From Streptococcus gallinaceus (lineage in GTDB: Bacteria > Bacillota > Bacilli > Lactobacillales > Streptococcaceae), in NCBI RefSeq assembly GCF_024170225.1, contig NZ_JALJXU010000002.1, forward strand, positions 124,001 through 188,000: a DNA stretch of 64,000 nt, read 5' to 3'. Each line of letters opens with the position of its first letter. Positions within the stretch are counted from its first letter, which is position 1. Position numbers and translations under genes: made by a program. Under the pieces are notes generated by a model. It was not told where the DNA came from, ran no database searches, and was given only the letters and a program-made list of their open reading frames with translations. Below are positions 18,540-28,668 of the stretch, one piece after another.

Positions 18540-18608
18540 ATTGACCACGGATTGAACATAGAACCGTTGACACAAGTAAACAATGCAAATTACCGTTCAA
18601 ACTCATTT

Positions 18609-18860
18609 GTCACACGATGTAGTCGTCATAACTTATTTTCCGAATAGTTCGATGCACCAAGTGGTTAATGTATTTAGTCTTCCAAATAGCATGACACACC
18701 ATGTAGTTGTAGTATTTTGCCTTTCGAATAGCACGATGCAACGTGTGGTTGTTGCATTTCGCTTTCCGGATAACGTGATACATCGTGTGGTTGTTGTATT
18801 TCTTCCTCTGAATAGGACGATACACCGTGCAATCAAGTTGTTTTTAGCTCTAGAGGGAAT
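18609..18860. repeat. degenerate 42-bp tandem repeat, six units
   Basis: Units begin at 18609, 18651, 18693, 18735, 18777 and 18819. The core is roughly GATRCACCRTGTGGTTGT followed by a TATTT block and CGAATAG. The period is divisible by three, so long frames stay open on both strands (95 aa plus, 71 and 67 aa minus), but the peptides are simple repeats with no start context and are probably not genes. In the units at 18651, 18735 and 18777, bases 2-6 can pair with 19-23. The remaining sequence to 18971 shows no gene and only an AAAAGGAG ribosome site for the pseudogene that follows. Confidence 0.75.
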
Positions 18861-18971
18861 TACTTTATAGAAAATGAGCTTATTTTTTACTTAATATCGA
18901 TTTTTTCAAAACTATTTTCGAATAACTAAGATGAGAAATAAAAAAGCATGTTAGCTAAAAAGGAGAAATAC

Positions 18972-19740
18972 ATGAAGAAACAATATGCTACCTCCCCCTT
19001 AAATCTTCGGACTCTTGACCAAGAGCAAACTTATCAGCTTATCAAAGACTCGCAAATTACCATCGGTGCCTTTGCCAAGACCCATAAGTCAGAATTGATT
19101 TACACAACTTATTCTATTTGACTGCAAGACTATTTGGCAGAATTTGAAAAAAGGACTCCATAAAAGCCGCGCTAGCCTTTATACTCAACAGTTACGAGAG
19201 ACCGATAAAGAACGGTCAGACGCTGCTGTAACCTTGGTAAATCTCATTCGCGCCTATGGCAAGAGTCGGGACAAGAATAGCCAAGCTGCTTATCAGTTGT
19301 TGGCACCCTTGATGAAGAACTATCAACAGCTAACAGAGAACATCTATGAGAAAAAGACGGAAGCTATCAATCACTTGGTCAATCAATTAAGAGAGGAAGT
19401 CTATCAAAATGCTTTGGCTCAGCTTTATCTGTCTGTTCAGTTCGAACATTTAGTGCAGGCGCAGAGTCATTTTGATGGCGTTTATAGCCAACGTATCCAA
19501 GAGCAGGCTAGTAAAACTCCGGGAAAAATCAGAGAGACCCGTGGAACTCTAGTAGAATCCTATAACTTTATCATCGACTACACAGCCATCATGGCCTATG
19601 GTTTTCCAGAAAAGACAGAATTTGCCCAATTACGTAAGCAACTCAATACCATTCGTAGTCGGTATAAGGTGAGAAAACCGGATACGAAAGATAAGAATGT
19701 AGCAATTGTGAAAGAGGAAGTTCTAGCAGAAAAGGAGTGA
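18972..19740 (+). pseudogene. DUF6261-like protein, broken by a stop and a frameshift
   Basis: ATG 18972 opens a 49-codon frame ending at TGA 19119. Reading on in frame gives LQDYLAEFEK, which then needs a shift at a run of six A (19147-19152) to continue as GLHKSRASLYTQQL and on to 19740 (about 198 further codons, ending VKEEVLAEKE). The natural join FEKGLHKSR would need five A. So two lesions, an in-frame nonsense codon and a +1 in a homopolymer, separate the head from the body. The body is helical and resembles DUF6261 proteins of unknown function. The 3' part could only start from a TTG at 19144 with no ribosome site. Confidence 0.75.
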
Positions 19741-19743
19741 AAG

Positions 19744-19776
19744 AAAAGACCCAGTTGGGTCTTTTCGTGCTATAAT
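19744..19776 (+). terminator. terminator and extended -10 immediately before polA
   Basis: AAAAGACCCA/TGGGTCTTTT is a perfect 10-bp stem (19744-19765). TGCTATAAT follows at 19768-19776, seven bases before the polA ATG at 19783. The hairpin ends the upstream unit and the -10 starts polA with little or no 5' leader. Confidence 0.75.
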
Positions 19777-19782
19777 AAGACT

Positions 19783-22425
19783 ATGACAAACAAGAATAGA
19801 TTACTTTTAATTGACGGTTCTTCCGTTGCTTTTCGTGCCTTCTTCGCACTATATAATCAAATTGATCGTTTTAAAAATGCTGACGGTCTTCACACCAACG
19901 CAGTTTATGGTTTCCACCTTATGCTCAATCATTTGCTGGAGCGGGTTCAACCAACGCATATCCTTGTTGCTTTCGATGCTGGAAAGACAACCTTCCGTAC
20001 AGAGATGTATGCGGACTATAAGGGTGGTCGTGCCAAGACACCAGATGAGTTTCGGGAACAGTTTCCATTTTTGCGCCAACAATTAGATGTCCTTGGAATC
20101 AAGCATTACCAGTTGGATCGCTATGAGGCGGATGACATCATCGGAACCTTGGTCAAGCAAGCAGAAGCAACAGACGAGCACTTCGATATTACCGTTGTTT
20201 CTGGAGACAAGGACTTGATTCAGCTGACTGATGAGCATACGGTTGTTGAGATTTCTAAAAAAGGTGTGGCGGAGTTCGAAGAGTTTACACCTACCTATCT
20301 CATGGAGAAAATGGGGATTACCCCTGCTCAATTTATCGACCTGAAAGCCCTCATGGGAGACAAGTCAGATAATATCCCAGGAGTGACCAAAATCGGAGAA
20401 AAAACAGGACTCAAACTCTTGATAGAACATGGCTCCTTAGAAGGAATTTATGAGCAAATTGATGGGATGAAGGCTTCCAAGATGAAGGAAAATCTCATCA
20501 ATGATAAAGAGCAGGCTTTCTTGTCTAAGACCTTAGCAACCATCGATACAGATTCTCCGCTTGAAATTGGTCTAGCAGACATTCACTATGCGGGTCCGCA
20601 GGACTTAGATGCTCTGGCGACCTTTTATGAAGAAATGGACTTCAAGCAATTTCGTGCTCAGTTGGGAGCCACTCCGTCTGTTGAACAGGAAGAAATTGAC
20701 TTTGAATTTGTGACAGAAGTGACAGCAGAGATGCTAAGGGAAAACCAATTTTTCTATTTTGAAATGTTGGGGGAAAACTACCACAAGGAAGATATGATTG
20801 GCCTTGCTTGGGGAGATAGCCAGCAGATTTATGTTGGGAAGCCTGAACTTTTGCAGAATCAACTATTGAGCGACTTTTTGTCAACAACTGCCTTGAAAAC
20901 CTATGACTTCAAGCGGACAAAGGTGCTCTTGCATCGTGCAGGTATTGAGGCCGAGAACCTGAAGTTTGATAGTCGACTTGCCAAGTATCTCTTATCCACA
21001 GTTGAAGACAATGAATTGACTACGATAGCACACCTATACGGACAAACTCAGTTAGTGGCAGATGAAGTAGTCTATGGCAAAGGCGCTAAACGAGCGATTC
21101 CAGACGACCAAGCGCTCTTTGACCATTTGGCTAAGAAAGTTCAAGTCTTGGTTGAAACCGAAGAACCTATGTTGGAGCAACTCAGCAACCACAATCAGCT
21201 AGAGCTTCTCTTTGATATGGAGCAACCATTAGCTAAAGTACTTGCCAAGATGGAAATCGCAGGAATCAAGGTAGAAAAAGAAACCTTGCAAGCCATGCAA
21301 GCTGAAAATGAAATTCTCATCCAAAATCTGACGCAGGAAATCTATGAACTGGCTGGTGAAGAATTCAATATCAATTCTCCAAAACAGTTAGGAGTTATTC
21401 TCTTTGAAAAAATGGGTCTGCCTTTGGAATTTACCAAGAAAACCAAGACAGGTTACTCAACAGCAGTCGATGTACTAGAACGTTTAGCACCTATTGTTCC
21501 AGTAGTTTCTAAGATTTTGGAATTCCGCCAAATCACCAAACTCCAATCGACCTATGTCATTGGTTTGCAAGATGCTATCATGGCAGATGGGAAAATCCAT
21601 ACCCGTTATGTGCAAGACTTGACGCAGACAGGGCGTCTGTCCTCTACAGATCCAAATCTGCAAAATATACCCGTTCGTTTGGAACAAGGTCGCTTGATCC
21701 GCAAGGCTTTCGTGCCTGAGTGGGAAGATGCAAGTTTTCTTTCTTCGGATTACTCGCAGATTGAATTGCGTGTCTTGGCCCACATTTCACAGGACGAGCA
21801 CCTAATCCAAGCCTTCAAGGATGGCATGGACATTCACACTTCAACTGCTATGCGGGTCTTTGGTATTGAAAAGCCTGAAGATGTGACAGCAAATGACCGC
21901 CGTAATGCAAAGGCTGTTAACTTTGGTGTGGTTTATGGTATCTCTGACTTTGGCTTGTCCAATAACCTGGGTATCAGCCGTAAAGAAGCCAAGGATTATA
22001 TTGACCGTTATTTTGACCGTTTCCCAGGAATTAAAAACTACATGGAAAGTATCGTTCGAGAAGCGAGAGATAAAGGTTTTGTAGAAACGATTTACCATCG
22101 TCGTCGAGAGTTGCCAGATATCAATTCACGTAATTTTAATGTCCGGAATTTTGCAGAGCGGACAGCTATCAACTCGCCAATCCAAGGATCGGCAGCTGAC
22201 ATCCTAAAAGTCGCTATGATCAATCTTGATCAAGCTCTGACAGACGGAAACTTCAAGACCCGTATGCTTCTGCAAGTGCACGATGAAATTGTCCTTGAAG
22301 TGCCAAATGATGAACTGGATGCTGTGAGAGCTCTTGTCAAGGAAACAATGGAATCTGCTATTGAGCTAGCAGTGCCTCTTCTGGCAGATGAAAATGCAGG
22401 ACAGACTTGGTACGAGGCCAAGTAA
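19783..22425 (+). CDS. polA: DNA polymerase I
   Basis: 880 residues: a 5'-3' exonuclease (about 1-290, LLLIDGSSVAFRAFFAL, YEADDIIGTL, SGDKDLIQL), a degenerate 3'-5' exonuclease domain (about 300-470) that lacks the usual acidic motifs, as in other streptococcal Pol I, and the polymerase (SSDYSQIELRVLAHISQD, RRNAKAVNFGVVYGISDFGL, LLQVHDEIVLEVP). It repairs DNA and removes Okazaki primers. ATG 19783 lies seven bases after a TATAAT with no ribosome site, so the mRNA is probably leaderless. Confidence 0.96.
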   Translation: MTNKNRLLLIDGSSVAFRAFFALYNQIDRFKNADGLHTNAVYGFHLMLNHLLERVQPTHILVAFDAGKTTFRTEMYADYKGGRAKTPDEFREQFPFLRQQLDVLGIKHYQLDRYEADDIIGTLVKQAEATDEHFDITVVSGDKDLIQLTDEHTVVEISKKGVAEFEEFTPTYLMEKMGITPAQFIDLKALMGDKSDNIPGVTKIGEKTGLKLLIEHGSLEGIYEQIDGMKASKMKENLINDKEQAFLSKTLATIDTDSPLEIGLADIHYAGPQDLDALATFYEEMDFKQFRAQLGATPSVEQEEIDFEFVTEVTAEMLRENQFFYFEMLGENYHKEDMIGLAWGDSQQIYVGKPELLQNQLLSDFLSTTALKTYDFKRTKVLLHRAGIEAENLKFDSRLAKYLLSTVEDNELTTIAHLYGQTQLVADEVVYGKGAKRAIPDDQALFDHLAKKVQVLVETEEPMLEQLSNHNQLELLFDMEQPLAKVLAKMEIAGIKVEKETLQAMQAENEILIQNLTQEIYELAGEEFNINSPKQLGVILFEKMGLPLEFTKKTKTGYSTAVDVLERLAPIVPVVSKILEFRQITKLQSTYVIGLQDAIMADGKIHTRYVQDLTQTGRLSSTDPNLQNIPVRLEQGRLIRKAFVPEWEDASFLSSDYSQIELRVLAHISQDEHLIQAFKDGMDIHTSTAMRVFGIEKPEDVTANDRRNAKAVNFGVVYGISDFGLSNNLGISRKEAKDYIDRYFDRFPGIKNYMESIVREARDKGFVETIYHRRRELPDINSRNFNVRNFAERTAINSPIQGSAADILKVAMINLDQALTDGNFKTRMLLQVHDEIVLEVPNDELDAVRALVKETMESAIELAVPLLADENAGQTWYEAK

Positions 22426-22464
22426 TTAGAACTTGTCATCAACTATATACCTATAGAGAGGAGC

Positions 22465-22493
22465 TTGTAAGCCTCCCTGTTTTGTGGTATGAT
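22465..22493 (+). promoter_or_regulatory. promoter of the immunity-like pseudogene and CoA-binding gene
   Basis: TTGTAA (22465-22470), 17-nt spacer, TATGAT (22488-22493) with extended TG. A GGAGCTT..AAGCCTCC hairpin just upstream may end polA transcripts. A strong AAAAGGAGG ribosome site follows. Confidence 0.55.
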
Positions 22494-22521
22494 GTGAGAC
22501 AAAAAGGAGGTGCAGACAAAG

Positions 22522-22821
22522 ATGCTTCCAAAAGTTGATCATGAAGAAAAAGCTCTAAATCTGCTATATGATTTGATTTTAAATCCAGAAGTAAGTCAGG
22601 CAGAACGGGATTTACTGGTTGAGGCCAAGAACTTGATTGAAAAAGGGGATGATATTTTACCCGTTTTTAATCGATTACTTGGGTAATTACGTCCCTTTGC
22701 CATTAACCGAAGCATGACCAAGCCGGTTTTGGACTTTTATCTGAAAGCCATGACGCGACCAGCATCTGACCAGAAATTCTGGGGATTGATCTATGCTGCT
22801 TGGATTTTTAGTATGAAATAA
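22522..22821 (+). pseudogene. EntA-type bacteriocin immunity protein with an in-frame stop
   Basis: From ATG 22522 (strong AAAAGGAGG upstream) 54 codons read EEKALNLLYDLILNPEVSQA and VFNRLLG before TAA at 22684. The same frame continues LRPFAINRSMTKPVLDFYLK and ends WGLIYAAWIFSMK at TAA 22819-22821, 99 codons overall. The full length and helical pattern match enterocin A immunity proteins of streptococci, which protect against class IIa bacteriocins. A single CAA-to-TAA change would explain the break. A truncated product could still be made. Confidence 0.7.
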
Positions 22822-22830
22822 GGAGTGCTT

Positions 22831-23262
22831 ATGACCTATCATTTTCAAAATCCAAATCAAAATATTATTTTTGATTATCTGAGAAATAGCCAAACTATTG
22901 CGGTTGTTGGTCTGTCAGACCGTCAAGAAACCGCCGCTTATGGTGTGTCAAAACTCATGCAAGATGCAGGGTATCGGATTATCCCGGTCAATCCTAAACT
23001 TGTTGGTCAAGAAATTCTTGGCGAGCAGGTTTACAGACGATTGCAGGATATTCCTGAAAAGATTGACATAGTTGATGTTTTTCGCCGGAGTGAGTTTTTA
23101 GCAGATGTCGCGCGGGACTTTATAGAGACAGATGCGACCATTTTCTGGGCTCAGTTAGGTCTTGAAAGCCAAGAAGCAGAAGAAATCTTACGCGCTGCCA
23201 ATCGGCATGCCATTGTCATGAATCGTTGTATTAAGATTGAATACCTAGCCATGCAAGGCTAA
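22831..23262 (+). CDS. CoA-binding protein (YccU-like)
   Basis: 143 residues. Rossmann-like CoA_binding domain: TIAVVGLSDRQETAAYGVSK, IIPVNPKLVGQEILGE, and IDIVDVFRRSEFLADVARDF. ATG 22831 is preferred because AAGGAG lies five bases upstream; a GTG at 22825 is also possible. It probably shares a transcript with the broken immunity gene, 9 nt upstream. Its physiological role is unknown. Its stop codon is built into the bidirectional terminator. Confidence 0.87.
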   Translation: MTYHFQNPNQNIIFDYLRNSQTIAVVGLSDRQETAAYGVSKLMQDAGYRIIPVNPKLVGQEILGEQVYRRLQDIPEKIDIVDVFRRSEFLADVARDFIETDATIFWAQLGLESQEAEEILRAANRHAIVMNRCIKIEYLAMQG

Positions 23263-23296
23263 ACAAAAAAAGAAGCGATTGCTTCTTTTTTTGTTT
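23261..23296. terminator. bidirectional terminator containing both stop codons
   Basis: A perfect 16-bp inverted repeat, AAACAAAAAAAGAAGC and its complement, with a GATT loop. The TAA of the CoA-binding gene (23260-23262) and the TAA of the DUF975 gene (23297-23295) both lie at its edges. Confidence 0.92.
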
Positions 23297-24203
23297 AGTT
23301 GAGATTTCCTGTTAAGAGGTCTTCTTTCCATTTCCGGTCTTTTAGGAGTGCATCGTAGAAATGAATCTTAGCAGCACCATAGTATGGATAGACATAAATT
23401 CCCACGAGTCCAAAACTTAGTCCTTGAAGGATAAACCATCCGATGAAGGAAAGATTGAGTACGAAGAATTTTGCTTTGTAGCCTTTCATGAGGCGACGGC
23501 TTTCTTTGATAAGTGCCATCGGACCAGAATAAGTACCCGCTTCCAAGTGTTCCAACAATAAGATTTCGACTTGTGAATAAGCTAATTCTTGAGGAATATA
23601 AATGGCAAGTCCAATGATGAAAACAATAAAGCCGACGATAAATAATGTTCCAAATACAGCCAGTGTTGGTTCTATAGAAGCATGGCTTGTATTGGACATG
23701 GATACGATGATAGCTAGTACGGCACTTCCAATCGCTCCGATAACTAAGAGAACTAATCCAATATAATAGACCAATCCCCATAGGAAGAGCAAGAGCCCTT
23801 TAACAAAAACAGTTAGAAAAATCTTTCCAAAATGCGGATGCTGGAAGATACTAAAGCCGTCTTTCCAGCCAGTCATTTCTTGACGATGACGGAGGATATT
23901 CAAAATAGTAAAGGTCAAGGATAAAAGAATGAAACTCAATAAAATTCCGATTAAAAAAGGAAAAAGACTAGCTGAGATGCTGTAGAAAAATGGAGATGAG
24001 TTAGCTGTGATTTGGTTAATATCCCCTGAGGACAAAGAGTTAACAATTTCTTGATTCATAGTAGAAGCAGATGAATTGCGGAAAAAACTCACGAGACTTG
24101 AAAATAAGGATACAAGGGCTGGGACCAATCCAAGCAGGTAAATCCCTGGGGTTTGGTCAATGGTTTGTCGTGCCTGTGCACGAATTTGACTAATAGAAAA
24201 CAT
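23295..24203 (-). CDS. DUF975 family membrane protein
   Basis: 302 residues with about six hydrophobic segments (for example LLGLVPALVSLFSSLVSFF, FPFLIGILLSFILLSLTFTI, WGLVYYIGLVLLVIGAIG). The N-terminus FSISQIRAQARQTI is the DUF975 signature, and a cluster of conserved residues near the C-terminus (SRRLMKGYKAKFFVLNLSFI) also fits. Function is unknown. It is monocistronic and convergent with the CoA-binding gene. Confidence 0.85.
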   Translation of the reverse strand: MFSISQIRAQARQTIDQTPGIYLLGLVPALVSLFSSLVSFFRNSSASTMNQEIVNSLSSGDINQITANSSPFFYSISASLFPFLIGILLSFILLSLTFTILNILRHRQEMTGWKDGFSIFQHPHFGKIFLTVFVKGLLLFLWGLVYYIGLVLLVIGAIGSAVLAIIVSMSNTSHASIEPTLAVFGTLFIVGFIVFIIGLAIYIPQELAYSQVEILLLEHLEAGTYSGPMALIKESRRLMKGYKAKFFVLNLSFIGWFILQGLSFGLVGIYVYPYYGAAKIHFYDALLKDRKWKEDLLTGNLN

Positions 24204-24279
24204 AAGATACCTCCTTTCTTTATTTTAGCACAATATCAGATGACAATCTAGCTGAATTTTGTTACACTAGAAAGGCTGA

Positions 24280-25461
<1,182 letters not shown>

Positions 25462-25471
25462 ATAGAAAGCT

Positions 25472-25660
25472 AGAGAGAGTGGGATAAAAATCGTGATTTC
25501 GTAGAAATCGATTTTGTCGTCCCACCTCCGCACAGTTGACTAGCTTCAAAGGTTCGGGGAACTTTTGAAGGTTGGAGATAGGGCTAACAAAGTTAGCCTC
25601 AAATATTCGAAATTGCTGCGTAGCAAGGAATGAGAGCATTCAGTCAACCCCTGCGTCAAA
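25472..25660. repeat. structured intergenic repeat element (S. suis type)
   Basis: A multi-stem sequence: GTGGGA (25479) with TCCCAC (25520); an outer GTTGACT (25535) with AGTCAAC (25642); inside it CTTCAAAGGTTC with GAACTTTTGAAG (25544-25570), GGCTAAC/GTTAGCC (25582-25598), and TTGCTGCGTAGCAA (25613-25626). I associate this with a highly repeated S. suis intergenic sequence from general knowledge and cannot search here. A shortened relative, GAGAGTGGGACAGAAG, occurs at 29597. Confidence 0.6.
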
Positions 25661-25682
25661 CTGCTAAAATTATAAAAAATCA

Positions 25683-25713
25683 AGAGCCCAGGATTGAGTC
25701 CTAGGTTCTTTTC
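25683..25713 (+). terminator. terminator upstream of vicR
   Basis: AGAGCCCAGGA/TCCTAGGTTCT stem with a TTGAG loop, then TTTTC. It ends tgt or repeat-element transcripts before the vic operon. Confidence 0.75.
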
Positions 25714-25757
25714 TTTCACCTTCTATCTATCTTAAACATGCAATCTGACGGGATTTT

Positions 25758-25766
25758 TGTTATAAT
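25758..25766 (+). promoter_or_regulatory. extended -10 promoter of the vicRKX operon
   Basis: TGTTATAAT, with no good -35 at 17 nt; the TG compensates. It lies 29 nt before vicR, which has AAAGGAAG as ribosome site. Confidence 0.6.
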
Positions 25767-25794
25767 GTTTTAATTAAATAAAGGAAGCAAAAAC

Positions 25795-26502
25795 ATGAAG
25801 AAAATTCTAATTGTAGATGATGAGAAGCCCATCTCAGATATTATCAAATTTAATATGACGCGTGAAGGCTACGAAGTGGTGACGGCTTTTGATGGCCGTG
25901 AGGCCTTGGAAATGTTTGAAGCAGAAATTCCTGATATTGTCATTCTGGATCTCATGTTGCCAGAAATCGACGGTCTGGAAGTGGCGCGAAACATTCGTAA
26001 GACCAGTAATGTGCCCATTATCATGCTCTCTGCAAAAGACAGCGAGTTTGATAAGGTTATCGGCTTAGAAATTGGTGCAGATGACTACGTGACCAAGCCA
26101 TTCTCAAATCGTGAATTACAAGCGCGTGTCAAGGCGCTTTTGCGTCGTAGTGAGTTGACGGAAACGCAAGTCATTGAGACAGAAGCTGGTGGTCAGACGG
26201 AGTTGGTGATTGGCGATTTGACAATTTTACCAGATGCTTTTGTGGCTAAAAAGCATGGTAAGGAGTTGGAATTGACTCACCGCGAGTTTGAGCTTTTGCA
26301 CCATTTGGCCAATCATCTCGGTCAAGTCATGACACGGGAGCATTTATTGGAAACCGTGTGGGGCTATGACTATTTTGGGGATGTGCGTACGGTTGACGTG
26401 ACTGTTCGTCGTTTGCGTGAAAAAATTGAGGACACGCCAAGTCGTCCCGAATACATCTTGACCCGTCGTGGTGTCGGATATTATATTAAAGCTAATGATT
26501 AA
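25795..26502 (+). CDS. vicR: VicR (WalR) response regulator
   Basis: 235 residues. Receiver domain with phosphorylated Asp52 ([11 protein letters not shown]), acidic pocket DDE at 8-10 and Lys in VTKPFSNRE, followed by an OmpR-type winged helix ([38 protein letters not shown]). It is the essential cell-wall regulator in streptococci, controlling PcsB and other murein hydrolases. It overlaps vicK by 8 nt. No obvious VicR direct-repeat site was found in its own promoter. Confidence 0.97.
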   Translation: MKKILIVDDEKPISDIIKFNMTREGYEVVTAFDGREALEMFEAEIPDIVILDLMLPEIDGLEVARNIRKTSNVPIIMLSAKDSEFDKVIGLEIGADDYVTKPFSNRELQARVKALLRRSELTETQVIETEAGGQTELVIGDLTILPDAFVAKKHGKELELTHREFELLHHLANHLGQVMTREHLLETVWGYDYFGDVRTVDVTVRRLREKIEDTPSRPEYILTRRGVGYYIKAND

Positions 26503-27850
26503 TAAATTACGTTATCTAATGACGACTCCAGAATTTTGGTTTATCGTCATTTTAGTTGGTTTCGTGGTGGCTCTTGTTTTCATGATTATCGAAAATCACC
26601 GCGACAACAAACACATTAAAATCTTGAACCAAAAGGTCAAGGAATTGATTGCGGGGGATTATTCGGATATTTTAGATATGCGTGGAAGCCCAGAAATCAC
26701 TGACATGACCAACTCTCTCAATGACTTGTCCGAAGTGATTCGCCTGACGCATGATAATCTGGAGCAGGAAAAAACACGTCTGTCCTCCATCTTGTCCTAC
26801 ATGAGTGACGGTGTGATGGCGACCGACCGGATGGGGCGGATTATTATGATCAATGATATGGCTCAAAAACAGTTAGGGCTAACTAAGAAATCAGCCTATC
26901 AGACAGATTTGCTGGATATTTTGGATTTGGAAGAGCAGTACAGCTTTCGAGACTTGTTAGCGCAGACACCAGAGGTCTTGGTCAATCATGCCAATGAACA
27001 TGGAGAATATTTGGCGCTTCGGGCTAATTTTGCGACCATCCGGAGTGAAAGTGGCTTAATTTCAGGTTTGGTGGTTGTCTTGCACGATATGACAGAGCAA
27101 GCCAAGGAAGAACGCGAACGCAGGCTTTTTGTATCCAATGTCAGTCACGAATTGCGAACCCCCTTGACTTCGGTTAAGTCCTACTTGGAAGCACTGGATG
27201 AGGGCGCGCTCAATGATACGGTGGCACCGAGCTTTGTCAAGGTTTCGCTGGATGAAACCAACCGAATGATGCGGATGATTTCGGACTTGCTCAGTCTCTC
27301 TCGGATTGACAATGCCGTGACCCACATGGACTTTGAGTTGACCAATTTCACAGCCTTTGCGACCTTTATCCTCAATCGATTTGACCAGATGAAAAGTCAA
27401 GATACCAAAAAGGAATACAACATTGTTCGCGATTACCAAATTACCCCTATCTGGATTGAAATTGATACAGACAAGATGACTCAAGTTTTGGATAATATCT
27501 TAAACAATGCCATCAAGTATTCACCAGATGGTGGGAAGATTACCTTCAGTATGAAGACGACTGATAGCCAGTTGATTGTTTCGATTTCTGATGAAGGATT
27601 AGGGATTCCAAAAGCCGATTTGCCTAAGATTTTTGACCGATTTTATCGTGTGGACAAGGCACGCTCCCGTACGCAAGGTGGTACTGGTCTGGGACTTGCC
27701 ATCGCTAAGGAAATTGTCAAACAGCATAAGGGCTTTATTTGGGCTAAGAGCGAGTATGGATACGGTTCAACATTTACCATCGTTTTGCCATACAATAAGG
27801 ACGTAACCTTTGATGAATGGGACGATGGGACAGATACAGAGGAAGAATAG
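26495..27850 (+). CDS. vicK: VicK (WalK) sensor histidine kinase
   Basis: 451 residues from ATG 26495, which overlaps the vicR stop; longer starts inside vicR are not needed. One membrane helix (about 14-33) with almost no external part, then HAMP-like linker ([13 protein letters not shown]), PAS (about 92-200), HisKA with His218 in [15 protein letters not shown], and HATPase ([38 protein letters not shown]). The single-helix layout is the streptococcal form, unlike the two-helix WalK of Bacillus. It phosphorylates VicR. Confidence 0.97.
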   Translation: MINKLRYLMTTPEFWFIVILVGFVVALVFMIIENHRDNKHIKILNQKVKELIAGDYSDILDMRGSPEITDMTNSLNDLSEVIRLTHDNLEQEKTRLSSILSYMSDGVMATDRMGRIIMINDMAQKQLGLTKKSAYQTDLLDILDLEEQYSFRDLLAQTPEVLVNHANEHGEYLALRANFATIRSESGLISGLVVVLHDMTEQAKEERERRLFVSNVSHELRTPLTSVKSYLEALDEGALNDTVAPSFVKVSLDETNRMMRMISDLLSLSRIDNAVTHMDFELTNFTAFATFILNRFDQMKSQDTKKEYNIVRDYQITPIWIEIDTDKMTQVLDNILNNAIKYSPDGGKITFSMKTTDSQLIVSISDEGLGIPKADLPKIFDRFYRVDKARSRTQGGTGLGLAIAKEIVKQHKGFIWAKSEYGYGSTFTIVLPYNKDVTFDEWDDGTDTEEE

Positions 27851-27856
27851 GAGACT

Positions 27857-28660
27857 ATGAGCGAAGTAGGTTTTCAATACAGTATTTTAGCCTCAGGATC
27901 AAGTGGAAATTCCTTCTACTTAGAAACTGAGAAGAAGAAAATTTTAGTGGACGCAGGCTTGTCTGGTAAGAAGATTACCAGTCTCTTGGCAGAAATTGAC
28001 CGCAAACCCGATGACTTAGATGCCATTTTAGTAACCCACGAACACAGTGACCACATCCATGGAATCGGTGTTTTAGCGCGGAAATACGGTATGGACATTT
28101 ATGCCAATCAAGAAACCTGGGACGCTATGGATAGTAAACTGGGTAAGATTGACACAGCCCAGAAACATATTTTTGAGCTGGGTGTGACCAAGACCTTCGG
28201 TGACTTGGATATTGAGTCGTTCGGTGTTAGCCACGATGCGGCTTGCCCACAATTCTATCGATTTATGAAAGACGACAAGAGTTTTGTTATGTTGACCGAT
28301 ACAGGCTATGTGTCGGACCGTATGGCGGGGATTGTTGCCAATGCCGATGGCTACTTGATTGAGTCCAATCATGATATCGAAATTCTGCGGGCGGGTTCTT
28401 ATTCCTGGAATCTCAAGCAACGGATTTTATCAGATAAGGGTCACCTTTGCAATGAAGATGGTGCAGATGCCATGATTCGTACCTTGGGCAATCGAACCAA
28501 GAAAATCTATCTCGGCCACCTTTCCAAGGAAAACAACATCAAAGAATTGGCCCACATGACCATGGTCAATCAGCTAGCTCAGGCGGATTTGGGGGTCGGA
28601 GTTGACTTTCAAGTCTACGATACCTCGCCAGATACAGCAACCAAGCTGACACGGATTTAG
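27857..28660 (+). CDS. vicX: VicX, metallo-beta-lactamase-fold hydrolase
   Basis: 267 residues. Metal site THEHSDHIHG (HxHxDH), plus SHDAACP, LTDTGYVSDR and GHLSKENN. YycJ/VicX is the usual third gene of the vic operon and is proposed to act as a nuclease or in DNA repair; in streptococci it affects competence and oxidative stress. ATG 27857 lies 6 nt after vicK. Confidence 0.93.
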   Translation: MSEVGFQYSILASGSSGNSFYLETEKKKILVDAGLSGKKITSLLAEIDRKPDDLDAILVTHEHSDHIHGIGVLARKYGMDIYANQETWDAMDSKLGKIDTAQKHIFELGVTKTFGDLDIESFGVSHDAACPQFYRFMKDDKSFVMLTDTGYVSDRMAGIVANADGYLIESNHDIEILRAGSYSWNLKQRILSDKGHLCNEDGADAMIRTLGNRTKKIYLGHLSKENNIKELAHMTMVNQLAQADLGVGVDFQVYDTSPDTATKLTRI

Positions 28661-28668
28661 GAGACTAT

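Noticed and set aside
18583-18870. 95-residue plus-strand ORF and antisense ORFs of 71 and 67 residues
   Set aside because: They exist only because the 42-bp repeat is a multiple of three. The peptides are low-complexity repeats without a ribosome site.
26468-26494. Longer VicK start at 26468
   Set aside because: The extra nine residues would come from vicR coding sequence; the ATG at 26495 gives the expected overlap and N-terminus.
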